Source of the DNA: Lithospermum erythrorhizon
Taxonomy: Eukaryota > Streptophyta > Magnoliopsida > Boraginales > Boraginaceae
Direction: 5' to 3'
Assembly: GCA_019722365.1 (NCBI GenBank)
Contig: JADFUC010001722.1
Location: forward strand, 124,001 to 188,000
DNA: 64,000 nt
The notes beneath the pieces were generated by a model. That model made no database searches, was not told where the DNA came from, and saw nothing but the letters and a program-made list of their open reading frames with translations. Shown in pieces: positions 1 to 11,280 of the stretch (positions within the stretch are counted from its first letter, which is position 1; the number at the start of each line of letters is the position of its first letter). The translations under genes were made by a program, and so were the position numbers.

Positions 1-291
1 GAAGAGTTTAAATAAAGCATGCAATTGGTTGTTTTGTGAAAATCATGGATTAGCAGTTCAAGGATGTTGAGTTATTTGCTAGGACTAAATTATTGTAATG
101 CCCTTTCAAATGCGGTGCAAGTTTGTAACTTAAGTAGTAGAACACTGCAAACAATATGTAATACTCTGTTATTTTTTGCTTTATTAACGCAATGCGAACG
201 ATAAAAAAAAGGGGTAGCAAACAAATCAAGAAATACACACATATGCCTCACATCTCAGAATAAAGGAGAACAATGATGAAAGGAAACTTAC
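1..291 (-). other. Intron 2 of the BXL gene (partial)
   Basis: Starts with the GTAAGT donor at 291-286. No GH3 coding block follows on the minus strand down to base 1, so the next exon is outside the window. Confidence 0.8.
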
Positions 292-597
292 TTGAGCATC
301 AAAACTGTATCGAATGATGCCTTTCCACCTATCCAAATCATAGGCAGTGAAATGTTTGCAACAAGCCGAGGCTTGAAGATGTCCATTATCTCTTAGTTTC
401 CCACCTTCAAAACTGTCACCTTGCAATCCCCTAACAAATGAAACTGAATACTTTCCTGTTACCATAGGGTCCTCTCCAGGCGTCTCTTGCCCTCTCCCCC
501 ATCTTGGATCCCTAAATATGTTTATATTTGGTGCCCAAAATGTCATTCCATTTGCTTGTCCTGCATTGTACAGGGCCCTAGCTTCTCTTCCAATTGC
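292..597 (-). CDS. BXL: Plant GH3 beta-xylosidase, exon 2 (gene continues beyond the left edge)
   Basis: Second coding exon, 102 codons, joined in phase 0 to exon 1. The acceptor is TTGCAG before GCAATTGG at 597 and the donor CAA|GTAAGT lies at 291. It carries the most diagnostic plant BXL blocks: [20 protein letters not shown], then GQETPGEDP, then [14 protein letters not shown]. In GH3 enzymes the R and the K-H pair of these blocks bind the sugar in subsite -1. Exons 1 and 2 give 233 residues of a protein that is usually about 770 long. The catalytic Asp nucleophile, the acid/base residue, the C-terminal sandwich and the fibronectin-like domain must therefore lie to the left of this window. 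No frameshift or stop is seen. Activity on xylose versus arabinose cannot be decided from this part. Confidence 0.94.
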
Positions 598-2481
598 CTG
601 CAACAAATATGTAAGGGTTACAAGTTGATAATTTACAAGACTTTTTACAACTACAATAAATAACTATTAGATAAAAGAGTGATTCAAAGTCATAGTTCAT
701 GCTACAACATTGATTTCTAGCAATGACTTAAGAAAATGGGTGCATGGAAAAGCCAATTTATCTCCCTCGGAGTTCCACAAGTGTGCTACATTGTTTGCCT
801 CCCTGTAATATATGAAAAAATCTCAATGTCACAACTAATTGATCTATGTTGGATTTTTGTATAAGAAATTTGCGAAAATAACACCTTTTAAGATTATTTT
901 TGCATTTTCATAGACAAATATCTAAACTTCTAAAATATATTCAATCATCCGCCAAGATTACCCTGGCTCCGTCACCCCATCCCAAACAATAGTATCTTTC
1001 AGTCGACTACTACAGTATGTTTTGATTGTTAAATTGAGAATATTGTTCATTTTGGTCAATTGAGTGAAAGGTATTTTTGTTCTGTCTAACCTATTTTTTT
1101 TTTCTCTAACAATAAGCATAAATTACATACGTATATCGACATTAATTAAATTTTAAACAAGAAATTTAACTCAAAGTCTAAAGAAACAACTGGTTTTTCA
1201 AGTCACGACGAACCACGCCGCCCTGATATTGCAATCAAGCCATGTAACTGTTTAAATTCCCACTAAGTGCTACTGAAACCAAGTGTTAGTTGCCTCAAAG
1301 TCTCACATAATGAAGCATCTAAAACGAAGAAGATGTATACTATACTCCTCCCTCGCTGCTAATCAAACTCCAACCTTCTTAACAGCCTCAGCCGCGCATC
1401 ACTGGGCCTATTGTGCCGCAGGTCCGGCTTCAACCTATTTAAAAAAGAAAAATGGTTTCTAACACCAATTTTTTCGTAAGGGGTTTAAAATTTTCCATCG
1501 ATTTTTGTTTTGGTATTTTCATCCGGCCAAACACTTTAGAGCATATTAGAGTCTAACTCCAGTAAAATTTTCTATAAAATATATCAAAATACTATTTTTT
1601 TTATTTTGGTACAATTTTATGTATTTATACATCTGCTTGTCATTATTCATATCCAAATTATAAAAATCGGCAGATTTCAAGATTTTCATTAACGTAGTTA
1701 AAACGTATTATTTTAGGGAGTACAAATTTGGGGTAAAATTTTTAAGTGCTCAATTATTTTAGTGACTGAAAAGATCATTTTATCTATTTTGCTTCCATTC
1801 CAATTATGCTTTTGGTATGTTTGGATTTGACACGCCTAGACGTGTTAAAAGAGAATTAATGTTCAATCACATAATAATTTTATATGATACGAAAATTAAT
1901 TGTTGAGCAGTTCAAACTCACACAAGTTTTATAAAATGATATACTCCGTAGTTTACTTTAAGGAAAAATGAAATACTTGGCGACCACTATACTAGTTGAT
2001 AATGATACAATAGCAAATAGGTACAGTGTACAACTAGACTCAAAATAAAGTAAGTATGCTATCGAAAATCGGAATGATAAAAAATATTTACCTATAAAGC
2101 TAACCTGATGATTTTTTAACTCCAATTACTGATAATTACATACCACTTTTACTCTTTTAGTACTCCCTCCAATTTTTTTAATTGTCACCTATCAATTTTC
2201 ATATTAATTAAGAATCAATTAATAATGAATGACATTTTATATATATATATTCTTAATTAATGAATCAAACACAATTTAATGAATATATTGATATTAGAAG
2301 CTTTTATTATATATACATTAAATAGAAATTTAAAAGGAAAAACCAATCAAATATTATATTGGAATTTCAAAATAACAAGTATTTTGAAACAAAATTTTTA
2401 TGCTAGGATAAAAACTAAAAACCGGAGGGAGTATAAAAGTGGACGGAAAATAACAAATGAATGGAGTTTAAATCGACTTAC
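598..2481 (-). other. Intron 1 of the BXL gene
   Basis: A 1884-bp AT-rich intron with GT donor (2481-2480) and AG acceptor (599-598), flanked by coding blocks that join in frame. It is long for a plant gene, partly because of a 269-bp MITE near its 5' end. No other coding sequence was seen in it. Confidence 0.88.
2163..2431. mobile_element. Stowaway-type MITE in BXL intron 1
   Basis: Begins CTCCCTCC at 2163 and ends GGAGGGAG at 2431. It is flanked by TA on both sides (2161-2162 and 2432-2433), the target duplication of Tc1/mariner-type Stowaway MITEs. The interior is AT-rich and noncoding; the plus-strand reading frame at 2279-2485 through it is fortuitous. It lies about 50 bp from the exon 1 donor. 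Confidence 0.85.
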
Positions 2482-2874
2482 TTGACCAATGCGGTACCAA
2501 AGATGGTCATCGAATGTTGCAGCAGTAAGAATAACTTGTGGGAAGCTGGTGGCGCCACTAAGTCTACCATTAAAAACCATACCTGGTCCGGCAGCCGAGA
2601 CGCCGTGTAACGCTTCTGACCACCATTGGTAAGCCGGAATACCAAGTCGTGGAATCCCCGGAGCAGTATTAACTAGTTGGGCAATCTTCTCATCCAATGT
2701 GAGACGTGAAACAAGATCCTTGACTCTTGAATGTATAGGAAGTCTTGTTTGGCAAAATGGGAGTGATTTTGTCAGAGCATTAGTTGAGTCACATGAGAAA
2801 GGAGGTTTACTTGACCATGTGGGTGTTGAGAGGAATGTCAAAATTATGAGAGCTATGATGGACGATGGAATCAT
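2482..2874 (-). CDS. BXL: Plant GH3 beta-xylosidase/alpha-L-arabinofuranosidase, exon 1 (N-terminus)
   Basis: First coding exon (131 codons, phase 0) of a secreted glycoside hydrolase family 3 enzyme. Plant members release xylose or arabinose from cell-wall xylan, arabinan and arabinoxylan in the apoplast. Residues about 5-20 form a hydrophobic signal peptide (SSIIALIILTFLS). The mature start carries the family's F-x-CD and LPFC blocks, followed by RVKDLVSRLTLDEK, RLGIPAYQWWSEALHGV and GATSFPQVI, all typical of the GH3 N-terminal barrel. The ATG at 2874 was chosen because the signal peptide begins there; an upstream in-frame ATG at 2970 would add 32 unrelated residues and lies upstream of the likely TATA box. 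The donor is CAA|GTAAGT at 2481. The reading frame is intact, unlike everything else in the window. Resemblance is strongest to the BXL6/BXL7-type plant proteins (recalled similarity, not searched). Confidence 0.93.
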
Positions 2875-2939
2875 TTTTGGAGAAGTTGGAAGCGGGAATA
2901 TTGAGAGGTCAGGGCAGAGGATTAGGGTGCAGGCATACT

Positions 2940-2992
2940 GCTTAAATAATGGAGAAGTAAAAGCAAACATACTGCTCCGGGCCTACTATTGG
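2940..2992 (-). promoter_or_regulatory. Putative BXL core promoter (CCAAT and TATA-like boxes)
   Basis: On the minus strand a CCAAT motif (2992-2988) precedes TTATTTAAG (about 2949-2941), a TATA-like box about 70 bases upstream of the ATG at 2874. The spacing fits a short 5' UTR of roughly 40 bases. Motif match only. Confidence 0.45.
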
Positions 2993-2996
2993 TTTT

Positions 2997-3278
2997 TACT
3001 CCATCCCTAAATATTTTGGATGTTGTCTCATTTTTGGAAATTTTAAAACCGAATTTTATTTTCACTTGTTATAAAGATGAGATAGGGGGGAGAATATCCA
3101 ATGCGCTTAGTATGGTGAGTGCCTGAAATGACTTGTATGCCTGTGATTTCATTCTCATCAGAAGTGACCACATTTCGCTTAAAATAAAAAAAAGATGAGA
3201 TAGGGGAAGAAATTAGAATGGTGAAACTTATTTGGATTTTTTAAAATTTCATTTGAAAAAGGGACTAGTATTTACAGG
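2997..3278. other. Upstream intergenic DNA with MITE-like end
   Basis: Starts with a TACTCCATCCCTAAATA-type sequence resembling a Stowaway terminal repeat. GATGAGATAGGGG occurs twice, near 3077 and 3194. No clean second terminus was found, so this may be a decayed MITE just upstream of the BXL promoter. Confidence 0.35.
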
Positions 3279-3364
3279 TTGGTCTGCAACTCCGACATAT
3301 GCAGAGCAGTCACGAGGTATTCGATGTTGTTCTACAATAATTGTTCATTGGGGGTTAGATGTAG

Positions 3365-3770
3365 GCTTTCTATCTGGGTCGGGTCGGGTTCGAAGCTGTC
3401 ATTTGAAATCAACCGACCCTGGCTTCTGCTCGGGATTGAGACGCGAACTCGAAACCGGGTTCGTTCCGTCGGTTCCGATTAAATCGGTTCGTTCGGTTTT
3501 CGCTATTTTCGCCTTCGGGTCGGTTCGTTTTTTTCGGTTATATATATATATATATATATAATATTTTTTAATTTTTTAATTAAAATTCAATCGTTCGTTC
3601 GGGTTCCCGAATCCCATCGGTTCTCGAAATCTCAACCGGAATCAAATTTTTCGGTTTTTATTTCAACCGAAATCGGTTCTGCTAACTCTGCCTCCTCTCC
3701 AATTTCTGCTATTTTCTGCCTCGTTCGGTTCGGGATTTGTATTTGTTGAAGTCCTAGCTGGGATGGGCTT
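3365..3770. repeat. TCGGTTCGG-rich low-complexity segment
   Basis: Dense GGGTCGGGTCGG, TTCGGTTCG and related motifs on both sides of a (TA)n run. This composition is common near the ends of short nonautonomous hAT-type elements in plants, but no terminal repeat or target duplication could be fixed. Confidence 0.45.
3539..3560. repeat. (TA)n microsatellite
   Basis: About 11 uninterrupted TA dinucleotides. Confidence 0.95.
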
Positions 3771-4316
3771 AATATAATACATCGACACGTGCACATAATC
3801 GCTCATCGGGGGTTGACTGGCGGCACATAATACGCCACGCTCAACGAAGCGCGCCTCGCCAAGACTACCTATCACCAACGCTGGAGTTTACCGAGATGCG
3901 CTTCTCGTGACAGCCCGTAGCTCACCTTATACACAGCCGCCCAAAGGCCTGCAGAATTCCCCGCAACACCGAGGTAATTTAATTCTCGATTCAAGAATAA
4001 TGTTTGCCGGCCGCCAGAATCAACTCCACGCTGACAAGCAGAAAAGGCACCGCAGTGGCTAATTCGACATGCCGAGACGTGCTCTCTCGTGGACGCATGG
4101 CACATAACGACATAAATAAGATTTTCGAAGGGTGGCTATATTTCCACGGTAAAAAAATCCACAATGGAAAATTTGTCCAATTTTACGCACACAACATACA
4201 TTCAAATGTTTCATTAGTACACAATTCATACACTGAAATAGCTCATAAGTATACATTTCAAGTTCATATTTGAGGCTTCCAAGGGTATTAAGTATACATA
4301 CACTGGCTTAAAAAAA
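3771..4316. other. Intergenic DNA without recognised feature
   Basis: Moderate-GC sequence followed by AT-rich DNA. The short open frames on both strands show no recognisable domain and overlap one another; I see no gene. Confidence 0.5.
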
Positions 4317-5648
4317 CTTATATATTGAGTTAATTATCATGAATTTAATTATTTATTATGTTAACTTTTTTGTTTTATAAGGATTTATTAGTTAAATTAT
4401 TTTCCTAAATAATAAATATATTTCATTTGTATAATTAATTTTTGAAATTATTACCATATGCAATTATAAATCCAAAGATGTGAATTAAGGTGAGATCAAG
4501 TCAAATAATCAAGCACACGTGGTGTATAATCTAACAACCCAACAGATAGTAAACGCCCTAGCGCCAGACTAAAGGTGTGCTTCTTTACAAGCTAGAAGTA
4601 TTTTTGAATTTTCAAATTATTATCTTAATAATGAATTATAATATTTATAAAAGTTATTTATATTATTTTTTTATTGTTTATCTTTGAAATTAGTAATGTT
4701 AAAGTAAATGTTTATATTTTTGCCAAATTTCAACATTTATAATGTTAAAGTAATGTTCATCATGTTTAGAATCTTATATATTGAATTAGTTTTCATGAAT
4801 TTAAGTATTGATGTTAATTTCTTATGTTAATTTTGTTGTTGAATTATAAGAATTTATTAGTTAATTATTTTAATAATTAATTTTATTTTGTTTGAGTAAT
4901 TAATTTGTGACATTATTTATTTTAGGTAATTATTATTACAATATGCAATTATAAATCCAAGATGCCAAGCGTAAGCCTATCAAACAATTAGGCACACGTC
5001 ATGGATACTGCTTAAAGAAAGTCACAGACAAATAAAGTACTTAAGGCACTCGCTGCAGTGTGCTCTACACTCCGAATTATTTTTTTTTCAAATTATTATC
5101 TTAATTTTAATGAATTATAATATTTATAAACGTTATTTATATTATTTTTTATTGTTTATCTTTGAAATTAGTAATGTTAAAGTAAATGTTTATATTTTTG
5201 CCAAATTTTATTTATAATGTCAAAGTAATGTTCATCATATTTTGAATTTATATATTGAGTTAGTTTTCATGAATTTAAGTATTGATGTTAATTTCTTATG
5301 TTACTTTATAAATATTTATTAGTTAAATTATTTTCCTAAATAATAAATATATTTCTTTTGAGTAATTAGTTTGTGAAATTATTTGTGTTAGGTAATTATT
5401 ATTAGAATATGAAATTATAACCAAAGACAGTAAAGGCTGTCAAATAACGGGCACACGTCAGGTATACTCATAAAGAAACCAAATTTTATAGTAAATCTGC
5501 CTTGAAGGCTGTATTCAGTAACAAGGCTTCCACATCACTGAATTATTTTATATTTTCTCAAATTATTAATTCTAATTTTGAATAATTATAATATTTGTAT
5601 TAGTTATTTATATTTATTTTTTATTGTTCATCTTTGAAATTATTTGAT
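4317..5648. repeat. Three-unit tandem repeat, period about 456-474 bp
   Basis: Unit starts at about 4317, 4773 and 5247, each opening with a TTATATATTGA(A/G)TTA block and TCATGAATTTAA. Each contains (A)GCACACGT(G/C) in its middle and TTTATCTTTGAAATTA toward its end (4678, 5156 and in altered form 5628). The AT-rich parts are well conserved, while the short GC-richer stretch between GCACACGT and the poly-T tract is much more variable. No coding potential. Confidence 0.85.
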
Positions 5649-6780
5649 GTATGATCGAACAGGCCATTACCCAAGTGGTATGTTTTTATGCTTATTTTTT
5701 CTAGCTTAGATTGATATCATTGTTTGTTCAGACCATACCGTGCCAGCCCCTCGCACATACGAATACAAGAGAGTTTCGAAGTGAGTCGCAGACTAATACC
5801 TGACGTAAAGATTCTCGCCTTCAACCAAGATAAAATTCTTTGTTCTTTAATTTCCGCTTTCATAATTTATTAAATAATATACAATTCATACTAATAATAG
5901 TGAATAATTAATGATAGTAGATTAATTATTAATTAAAAATAATTTAATTAATAATCAAAATAATAAATATTATTAATACCCTTGAATAATTAATAATTAA
6001 TTTAATATTATTTATTTAATACTAAATTTTATTTATTAAAATATAATCAAATTAATTATTAATACCTTGGAATAATTATTAATTGTTAATTATGTTAAAT
6101 AATTATTTATTATGTTAGTTATTAATTATTAATTACTAACAACATATATGTGTTAATGAGCGATTTCTAATACGAAATGGGTAACGCCGCTTACCATCAT
6201 ATGCATGTTTCTAGCATTTACTAACTATTAAACATTTTTAATGAATACGACTTCAAATAGACGATATGTGTGCCCGTCACATATCAGGTAAGTTGTGTAC
6301 CCATGCCAAGCAAAAAGGGAATGACTTTCCCCGTGGAAATAACCACCTAGAAAAATAGGTCTACCAATGGGAAGTTTATTAAAAATATGCATCACACCGA
6401 AACCAAATAGTCACATTTTAAATAAAATTGCATCAATAGGTTTAATTAATTTTAAAAAATCAAAATATTCAATACAATAGAATATGACAATCTCTCAATT
6501 ATTATTTATGAACAATGTTTACAATATGATACTTACTCCTTCTCAAAATAGATGATAATTTAGATCAAAAGGATTTTATTAAGGAATAATAAAAAACTAT
6601 ATTGAGATTGTAAAATGCTATAATAGAAATGTAAAAAGTTACATTGGAAATGTAAAAAATGACATTAAAAATGCAAACAATTACCTATTACGCAGTTAGT
6701 TCTTTTTTCTAAACGATCATCTATTTTCGGTATTTAAGAATGTATAAATTAAAGATCTCTTTATCGACCAACACGCCCAT
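5649..6780. other. AT-rich intergenic DNA
   Basis: Includes a long TAATTAATTATT-type low-complexity stretch (about 5870-6150). No coding sequence or element end recognised. Confidence 0.55.
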
Positions 6781-8030
6781 TTAAAGTCTTTTTAAGAGAG
6801 CTCAAGGCCATTCACGGAGACCGCGACTAGTGCTGACGCGACACTTGGCCATAATTCCAATCAACGCGATTTTGGAATTCTCCTACAAATATCCTTTCAT
6901 TTGCATCATTAAAAGGTAATGCTAAAATCCCTTCTTAGTTAATTCACCTCTAACAACACGACTTTATCACGGAGCGATCGCAATCAACTTCAGCCCCGGT
7001 AAGTACACGAGTCCCTCGCACCCTACGACGGAATGGAGCCAACCTTACCAAACAGACCAAGTAAAGCAAGCTATCAGTGGCTCAAAGCGCCCATCCGAAG
7101 CCACGGATAATCGAGGGAAATCGCGACCAACCCCGGTGTCGCATCTCTCGCATCGACCAAACAAGATAAAAGACACGCTAACTCTAAGGGTCCTCGCACA
7201 ACCCTTGCCAACCAAATATAGATGCGGTACCGAAGAAGGGTAGATCCTCACAGCGCCTCACCAAAATCCACCACATCAATCAAGGTTGCTCGCGGATCAA
7301 TAATCCCCATTACAAATATCGCATCACGCTGAAATAGCTTCCCTAACGCTCACCCGAAATGATGTCAAGCACGGATATCGGAAGTTCAAGGTCCAGAGCA
7401 AGCTGCACGATCGACCACTAATCAAGCAAGAATAATTACGCCTCCCCACACGTACACGGGGCATCACCATTGGCCAATAAGCACGGAGAAAGAGCGCCTC
7501 AGGACTCCCATACAAGACGTTCCAACCATCGACCCGGTTAGGACCTAACCACGTCTGAGAGCATACCTGAAAGGTCCCCTATCAGGGAAAACCGGCCAGT
7601 CCATAGGGGAAAGGTCACCACCATTCCCTTAAAGAGTACCCTCGTTATGATAAGGGCAAAAAATCTCAGGAGGACCGATACCAGTTAGTGATATCCAGAC
7701 GCCTTCGATCAAGATGATGTCCGCGCAGTAACGCTAATCTTGTTAAGCAGCCGACGAGTTAAAGTACTTCTCAAAGGCATTACCTCTGCCGAGGACCAAG
7801 GAAAGACAAGCAACTTCTGTTTACTGATCAACTAAGGCATTTATGACGCCGGAGGATTGTAATGCCCAAATTCAAAACATTTAAAGCGGCTCGAGATCTA
7901 AGCAATCATCTCAATTCTCGATCGCTGGAAATCAATGATAAGGTGTTTTCTTTGTTTTCCTAGCCGCTTTTGTCGTGGATCATGGAAACTAAATAAAATT
8001 GATTCTCTTTTTATTATGCCCGTTGCGATA
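6781..8030. other. Unclassified, probably old transposon sequence
   Basis: Composition shifts to about equal base use with many CpG dinucleotides, unlike the flanking AT-rich DNA. The short minus-strand open frames (7045-7251, 7324-7515) have no domain I can identify. The stretch lies directly upstream of copia/gypsy debris and could be a degraded retroelement; family not assigned. Confidence 0.3.
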
Positions 8031-8400
8031 ATTGTGTATCAATTCATTTACCAGGTTGGTTAAATGTGATTACTGGAACTTAGTGTTCACCTTAGTAATT
8101 GTATATTACTAGTGTGGATTCTCATGATAATTTAAGGGGTTATGAGCGATTGCTAGATCTTACTCATTAATCGTTATAATAATAGTAATTGGTCAATTAT
8201 TATTATTACACAACTTATTATTCGAGCCTGTATGCCCACACATATAATGATATTCGAATTCATGCATGAAATTAACGAGATTCTGTATATCGAGAGATGT
8301 ATCTCTCAATATTTATATATTTGATGAATATATATCATGAACATCAATTGGTTAAACTTGCAAGTTTAATCAATTACAATCAAATTGACGAACAATTTCT
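8031..8400 (+). mobile_element. Copia LTR fragment (5' portion)
   Basis: Matches the start of the LTR at 41729 in the same orientation, sharing TATCAATTCATTTACCAGG, then GGGGTTATGAGCGATTGC and TCATTAATCGTTATAATA. It runs directly into pol sequence with no gag, so a deletion or insertion joined the two. Confidence 0.75.
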
Positions 8401-10236
8401 GATAGCTTATTCGATGTCGCTAGTATTTTAATTGACTCTGGACATCGAGTCGTATAACATAAACTTCAACGGAATAAGCCTAATGACTTAAACCAAACAT
8501 ACCTATGGCATTGCGGTGATTGGGGTCATATTAACGTAGAACCTAATCAAGAAACTCCACTCCCATGAATACTACATTATGAATCATACGATAAGCGAAT
8601 CTGATTTTGGGAAAAATGACTAAAATGCTCACCGGATTCAATGAAAGGGCAAGTGATTTTATTGGGGACGAATAATCGATGTATGTGGACCAATGAACAT
8701 ATCTCGGCAAGCAGGAGGTTATAACTACTTCATTACATTACCGATGATTACAAGAGATACGGTTTCTTTGTATCCGATTTAGACACAAACACGAGTCCTT
8801 TGAGAAATTCAAGAGTTCCAAATGAAGTACAAAACCAATTGAACAAGACAATAAAGATTCTCCGTCCTGATGGGGAGAAGGGGAATATTTGAGTCATGAT
8901 TTGGCCACTTATCTTGGGAGAGTGCGGTATTTGCTTTCATAACTTACTCCACAGGAACACGCAAAGATAACGGCGCGTCTCGAAGAGAAATCGAACTATT
9001 CTTGATACGGTTCGATCTATGATGAGCCTATCCGATCTACCGGTTAATTTCTTGGGGATATGCACTCTAAGCTAACACTTACCTTTAAAATGATGTCCAA
9101 CAAGTCAGTAGAGAAAGCTCTACGAATCGTGGTTCTAAAGATTCTAAGTTAGATTTTTCATGATTTGGGGTCATGTTTATGTTAAGAGATTAACAAAAGG
9201 ATAAACTTAAGGCCAACTGGAGCAATGTTATTTCATAGATATCCAAAGGAAATGGGGCTTGGTTACTACTTCTCTACCTAAAGTACGAGAATAGAATCTT
9301 CATTGCTAAAATAGAGCCGCTCGAAGGGAATATCCGCCCGTAGCGACTCGTAAGAATTAATCTCACGGCTCAAGTCGATTTAAGCTTAATGTCGATGCAT
9401 CTACGTAAACATCCGACGCACCACAAGAATTGGTACTTCTTTCATAAAAAGATCTAGTTCTTGATCCATGGTGAAGTCAGTGAAGAACCAACCCCAGCAT
9501 CCAATAGGATCGCCAACAACCGTAGCGCGAGGCGAAGTCACTATCGAAAAGCGACGAGCCACTTAGAAAGAAGCGATGAACAGCAAGGATCATGACAAAT
9601 GGCAAATATCCAGATGATTCTATGTACCAACAAGGTTTCGTCTCTGTTGATTTACCAACGGATTTTCCCTATCGAATCGATAAGTTTTCAAAGCTGCATC
9701 AGCGAAAGGTTTCAAACAAGTTCAATGGCGTGACTATGACTCCAAACTTACCGGCCGCTGGCTATTCTTAAGTCCATCCGATAATCTTAGCTATTGCCGC
9801 ATTTCATGACTACGAAATATGGCAAACGGACGAAAGACCGCTTCATGGAAATTTAGAAGAGGATGCGATACGGTACAACCTCCGTGCTTTGATGTCCTAA
9901 AGGACCCAAAAAAGTATGCAAGTTGTAAAGGTCCATTTATGGTCTTAAGCAGTATCCCGCAGTTGAATTTATATGCTTTACGAATCAATCAAAGATTTTG
10001 GTTTCATCAAGAACGTTAAGAATTCGCGGTATGCTATGTGCTCGGGAGTTTACGATCATTCATAGTCTTGTATGTCAATGACATACTTATCATTGGAAAC
10101 AATGTAGAGTTACCAAACTCTGCTCAAGCGATTGGTCAGGCAAATGTTTCTCAATGTAGCGACTTAGGGGCGAACACAATATATTTAGGATTCCAAGATA
10201 ATTTATCAAGGATAAACAATTGCTCATACATTCGAG
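8400..10236 (+). pseudogene. Ty1/copia polyprotein remnant (GAG-pre-integrase, integrase, reverse transcriptase)
   Basis: Heavily broken pol of a copia retrotransposon. In order I can see a GAG-pre-integrase start with YLWHC and GHIN near 8500, then an integrase core with VCGPM and GGYNYFIT (about 8675-8740) and downstream FEKF/NQLNKT-like sequence. The reverse transcriptase palm at 10038-10262 reads FIVLYVNDILIIGNN. The catalytic box, normally YVDD in copia, reads YVND (10071-10082), which would abolish polymerase metal binding. Stops and frameshifts occur every few dozen codons. Gag and most of RNase H are absent. Certainly inactive; family assignment rests on the order and motifs above. 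Confidence 0.82.
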
Positions 10237-11070
10237 CCTTCTTTCAAAATAATGTAAATTAATCTAAACATAAAAATATGAATGTATGAGTACGAGAATT
10301 TACATTGCAACGGAAGCGGATGAACCCAAATCCCCACGAAGTTCCTCCGCGTGATAGCCCCTCGAAATCCTCTCCAAAACTTGTTCAACACCAAGGAGAT
10401 GTCCTCTAGATTGCACACACCAAGAGGGAATCGAACCGAGAGCTTGAACTTGCTAGAGTTTTGTGATGAAAGTTGAATTGGAAGATGAAATCTTCCAATT
10501 CTTTTGAGAGGAGGCAGCTATCTCTTTTGAGGGGGTGGAGGTTTTCAGATTCTATGTCATGAAACCTAACTTTAAATACCAAGTCCCAAAATTCCACTCG
10601 TTAAGAAATCAGTTTAACTCGCTAACTTAATTAGACCGTTATGAACTTCTAATTAAATAATGAGTTACTAGTGAGTTGTTCTATTTTAATTAACTTAACA
10701 AGTCAATTAAAAATACTAACTAGTCACTATCGTATCAGCCTTACGGTTATTCATCGGTCAATTGCTTAATCTGATTAAACTTCTTGCAAGTTTAACCAAT
10801 TGATGTTCATCAACATATATATTTGACAATATATAAATATTGAGAAATACATTTCTCAATATACAAGTCTCGCTTTTAATTTCATTCATGAAATATTATT
10901 CGAATATCATCAGACAGGCGCTGTAATCTTCTAGGCTCGATAATAGTGTTGTATAATAATAATAATTGACCAATTACTATTATTATAACGATTAATGAGT
11001 AAGATCTAGCAATCACTCATAACCCCTCTAAATTATCAAGTGAGAACCCACACTAGTAATATACCATAGT
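10237..11070 (-). mobile_element. Copia LTR, inverted relative to the adjoining pol
   Basis: The reverse complement matches the LTRs at 8031 and 41729, including the CTAGATCTTACTCATTAATCG block (about 10990-11015 here), AGTTTAACCAATTGATG-type sequence and the U5-like GCTTCCGTTGCAATG stretch near 10310. The first ~80 bases and the last bases of the LTR are missing. The 8100-8390 and 10755-11066 segments form a large inverted repeat around the pol remnant. Confidence 0.75.
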
Positions 11071-11089
11071 AAGTTGCGGCTTGTTTGCT

Positions 11090-11250
11090 TGAGGAGTTGG
11101 TTTCATTTTGCCTTCTCGCAAAGAATGTAAAGCACTTTTTATTCAAATTGCAATTTATGTGTTTTAGATTAATATACATTATTTTGAGGATCCGCGATGT
11201 ATGAATTGGTGTTTTATCACGAGTAAAATTCATACTAGATTCTAACAGGA
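11090..11250 (+). mobile_element. Copia LTR 3' end
   Basis: Matches 42490-42626 in the same orientation (TGTGTTTTAGATTAA, GGATCCGCGATGTATGAATT, AAATTCATACTAG) and ends CTAACA. Its orientation is opposite to the LTR body immediately to its left, so the junction near 11070-11090 is a rearrangement or two independent insertions. Confidence 0.7.
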
Positions 11251-11280
11251 CAATCTCGAAATGGTTTAACAAATTACCAC

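Noticed and set aside
2279..2485. Plus-strand open frame of 68 codons
   Set aside because: It lies across the Stowaway MITE and antisense to exon 1, with low-complexity composition.
2699..3010. Plus-strand open frame of 103 codons
   Set aside because: Antisense shadow of BXL exon 1; the minus frame has clear GH3 motifs.
7324..7515. Minus-strand frame with FLRAYWPMV resembling a gypsy integrase zinc-binding region
   Set aside because: The similarity is a few residues only, with no zinc ligands in the right places.
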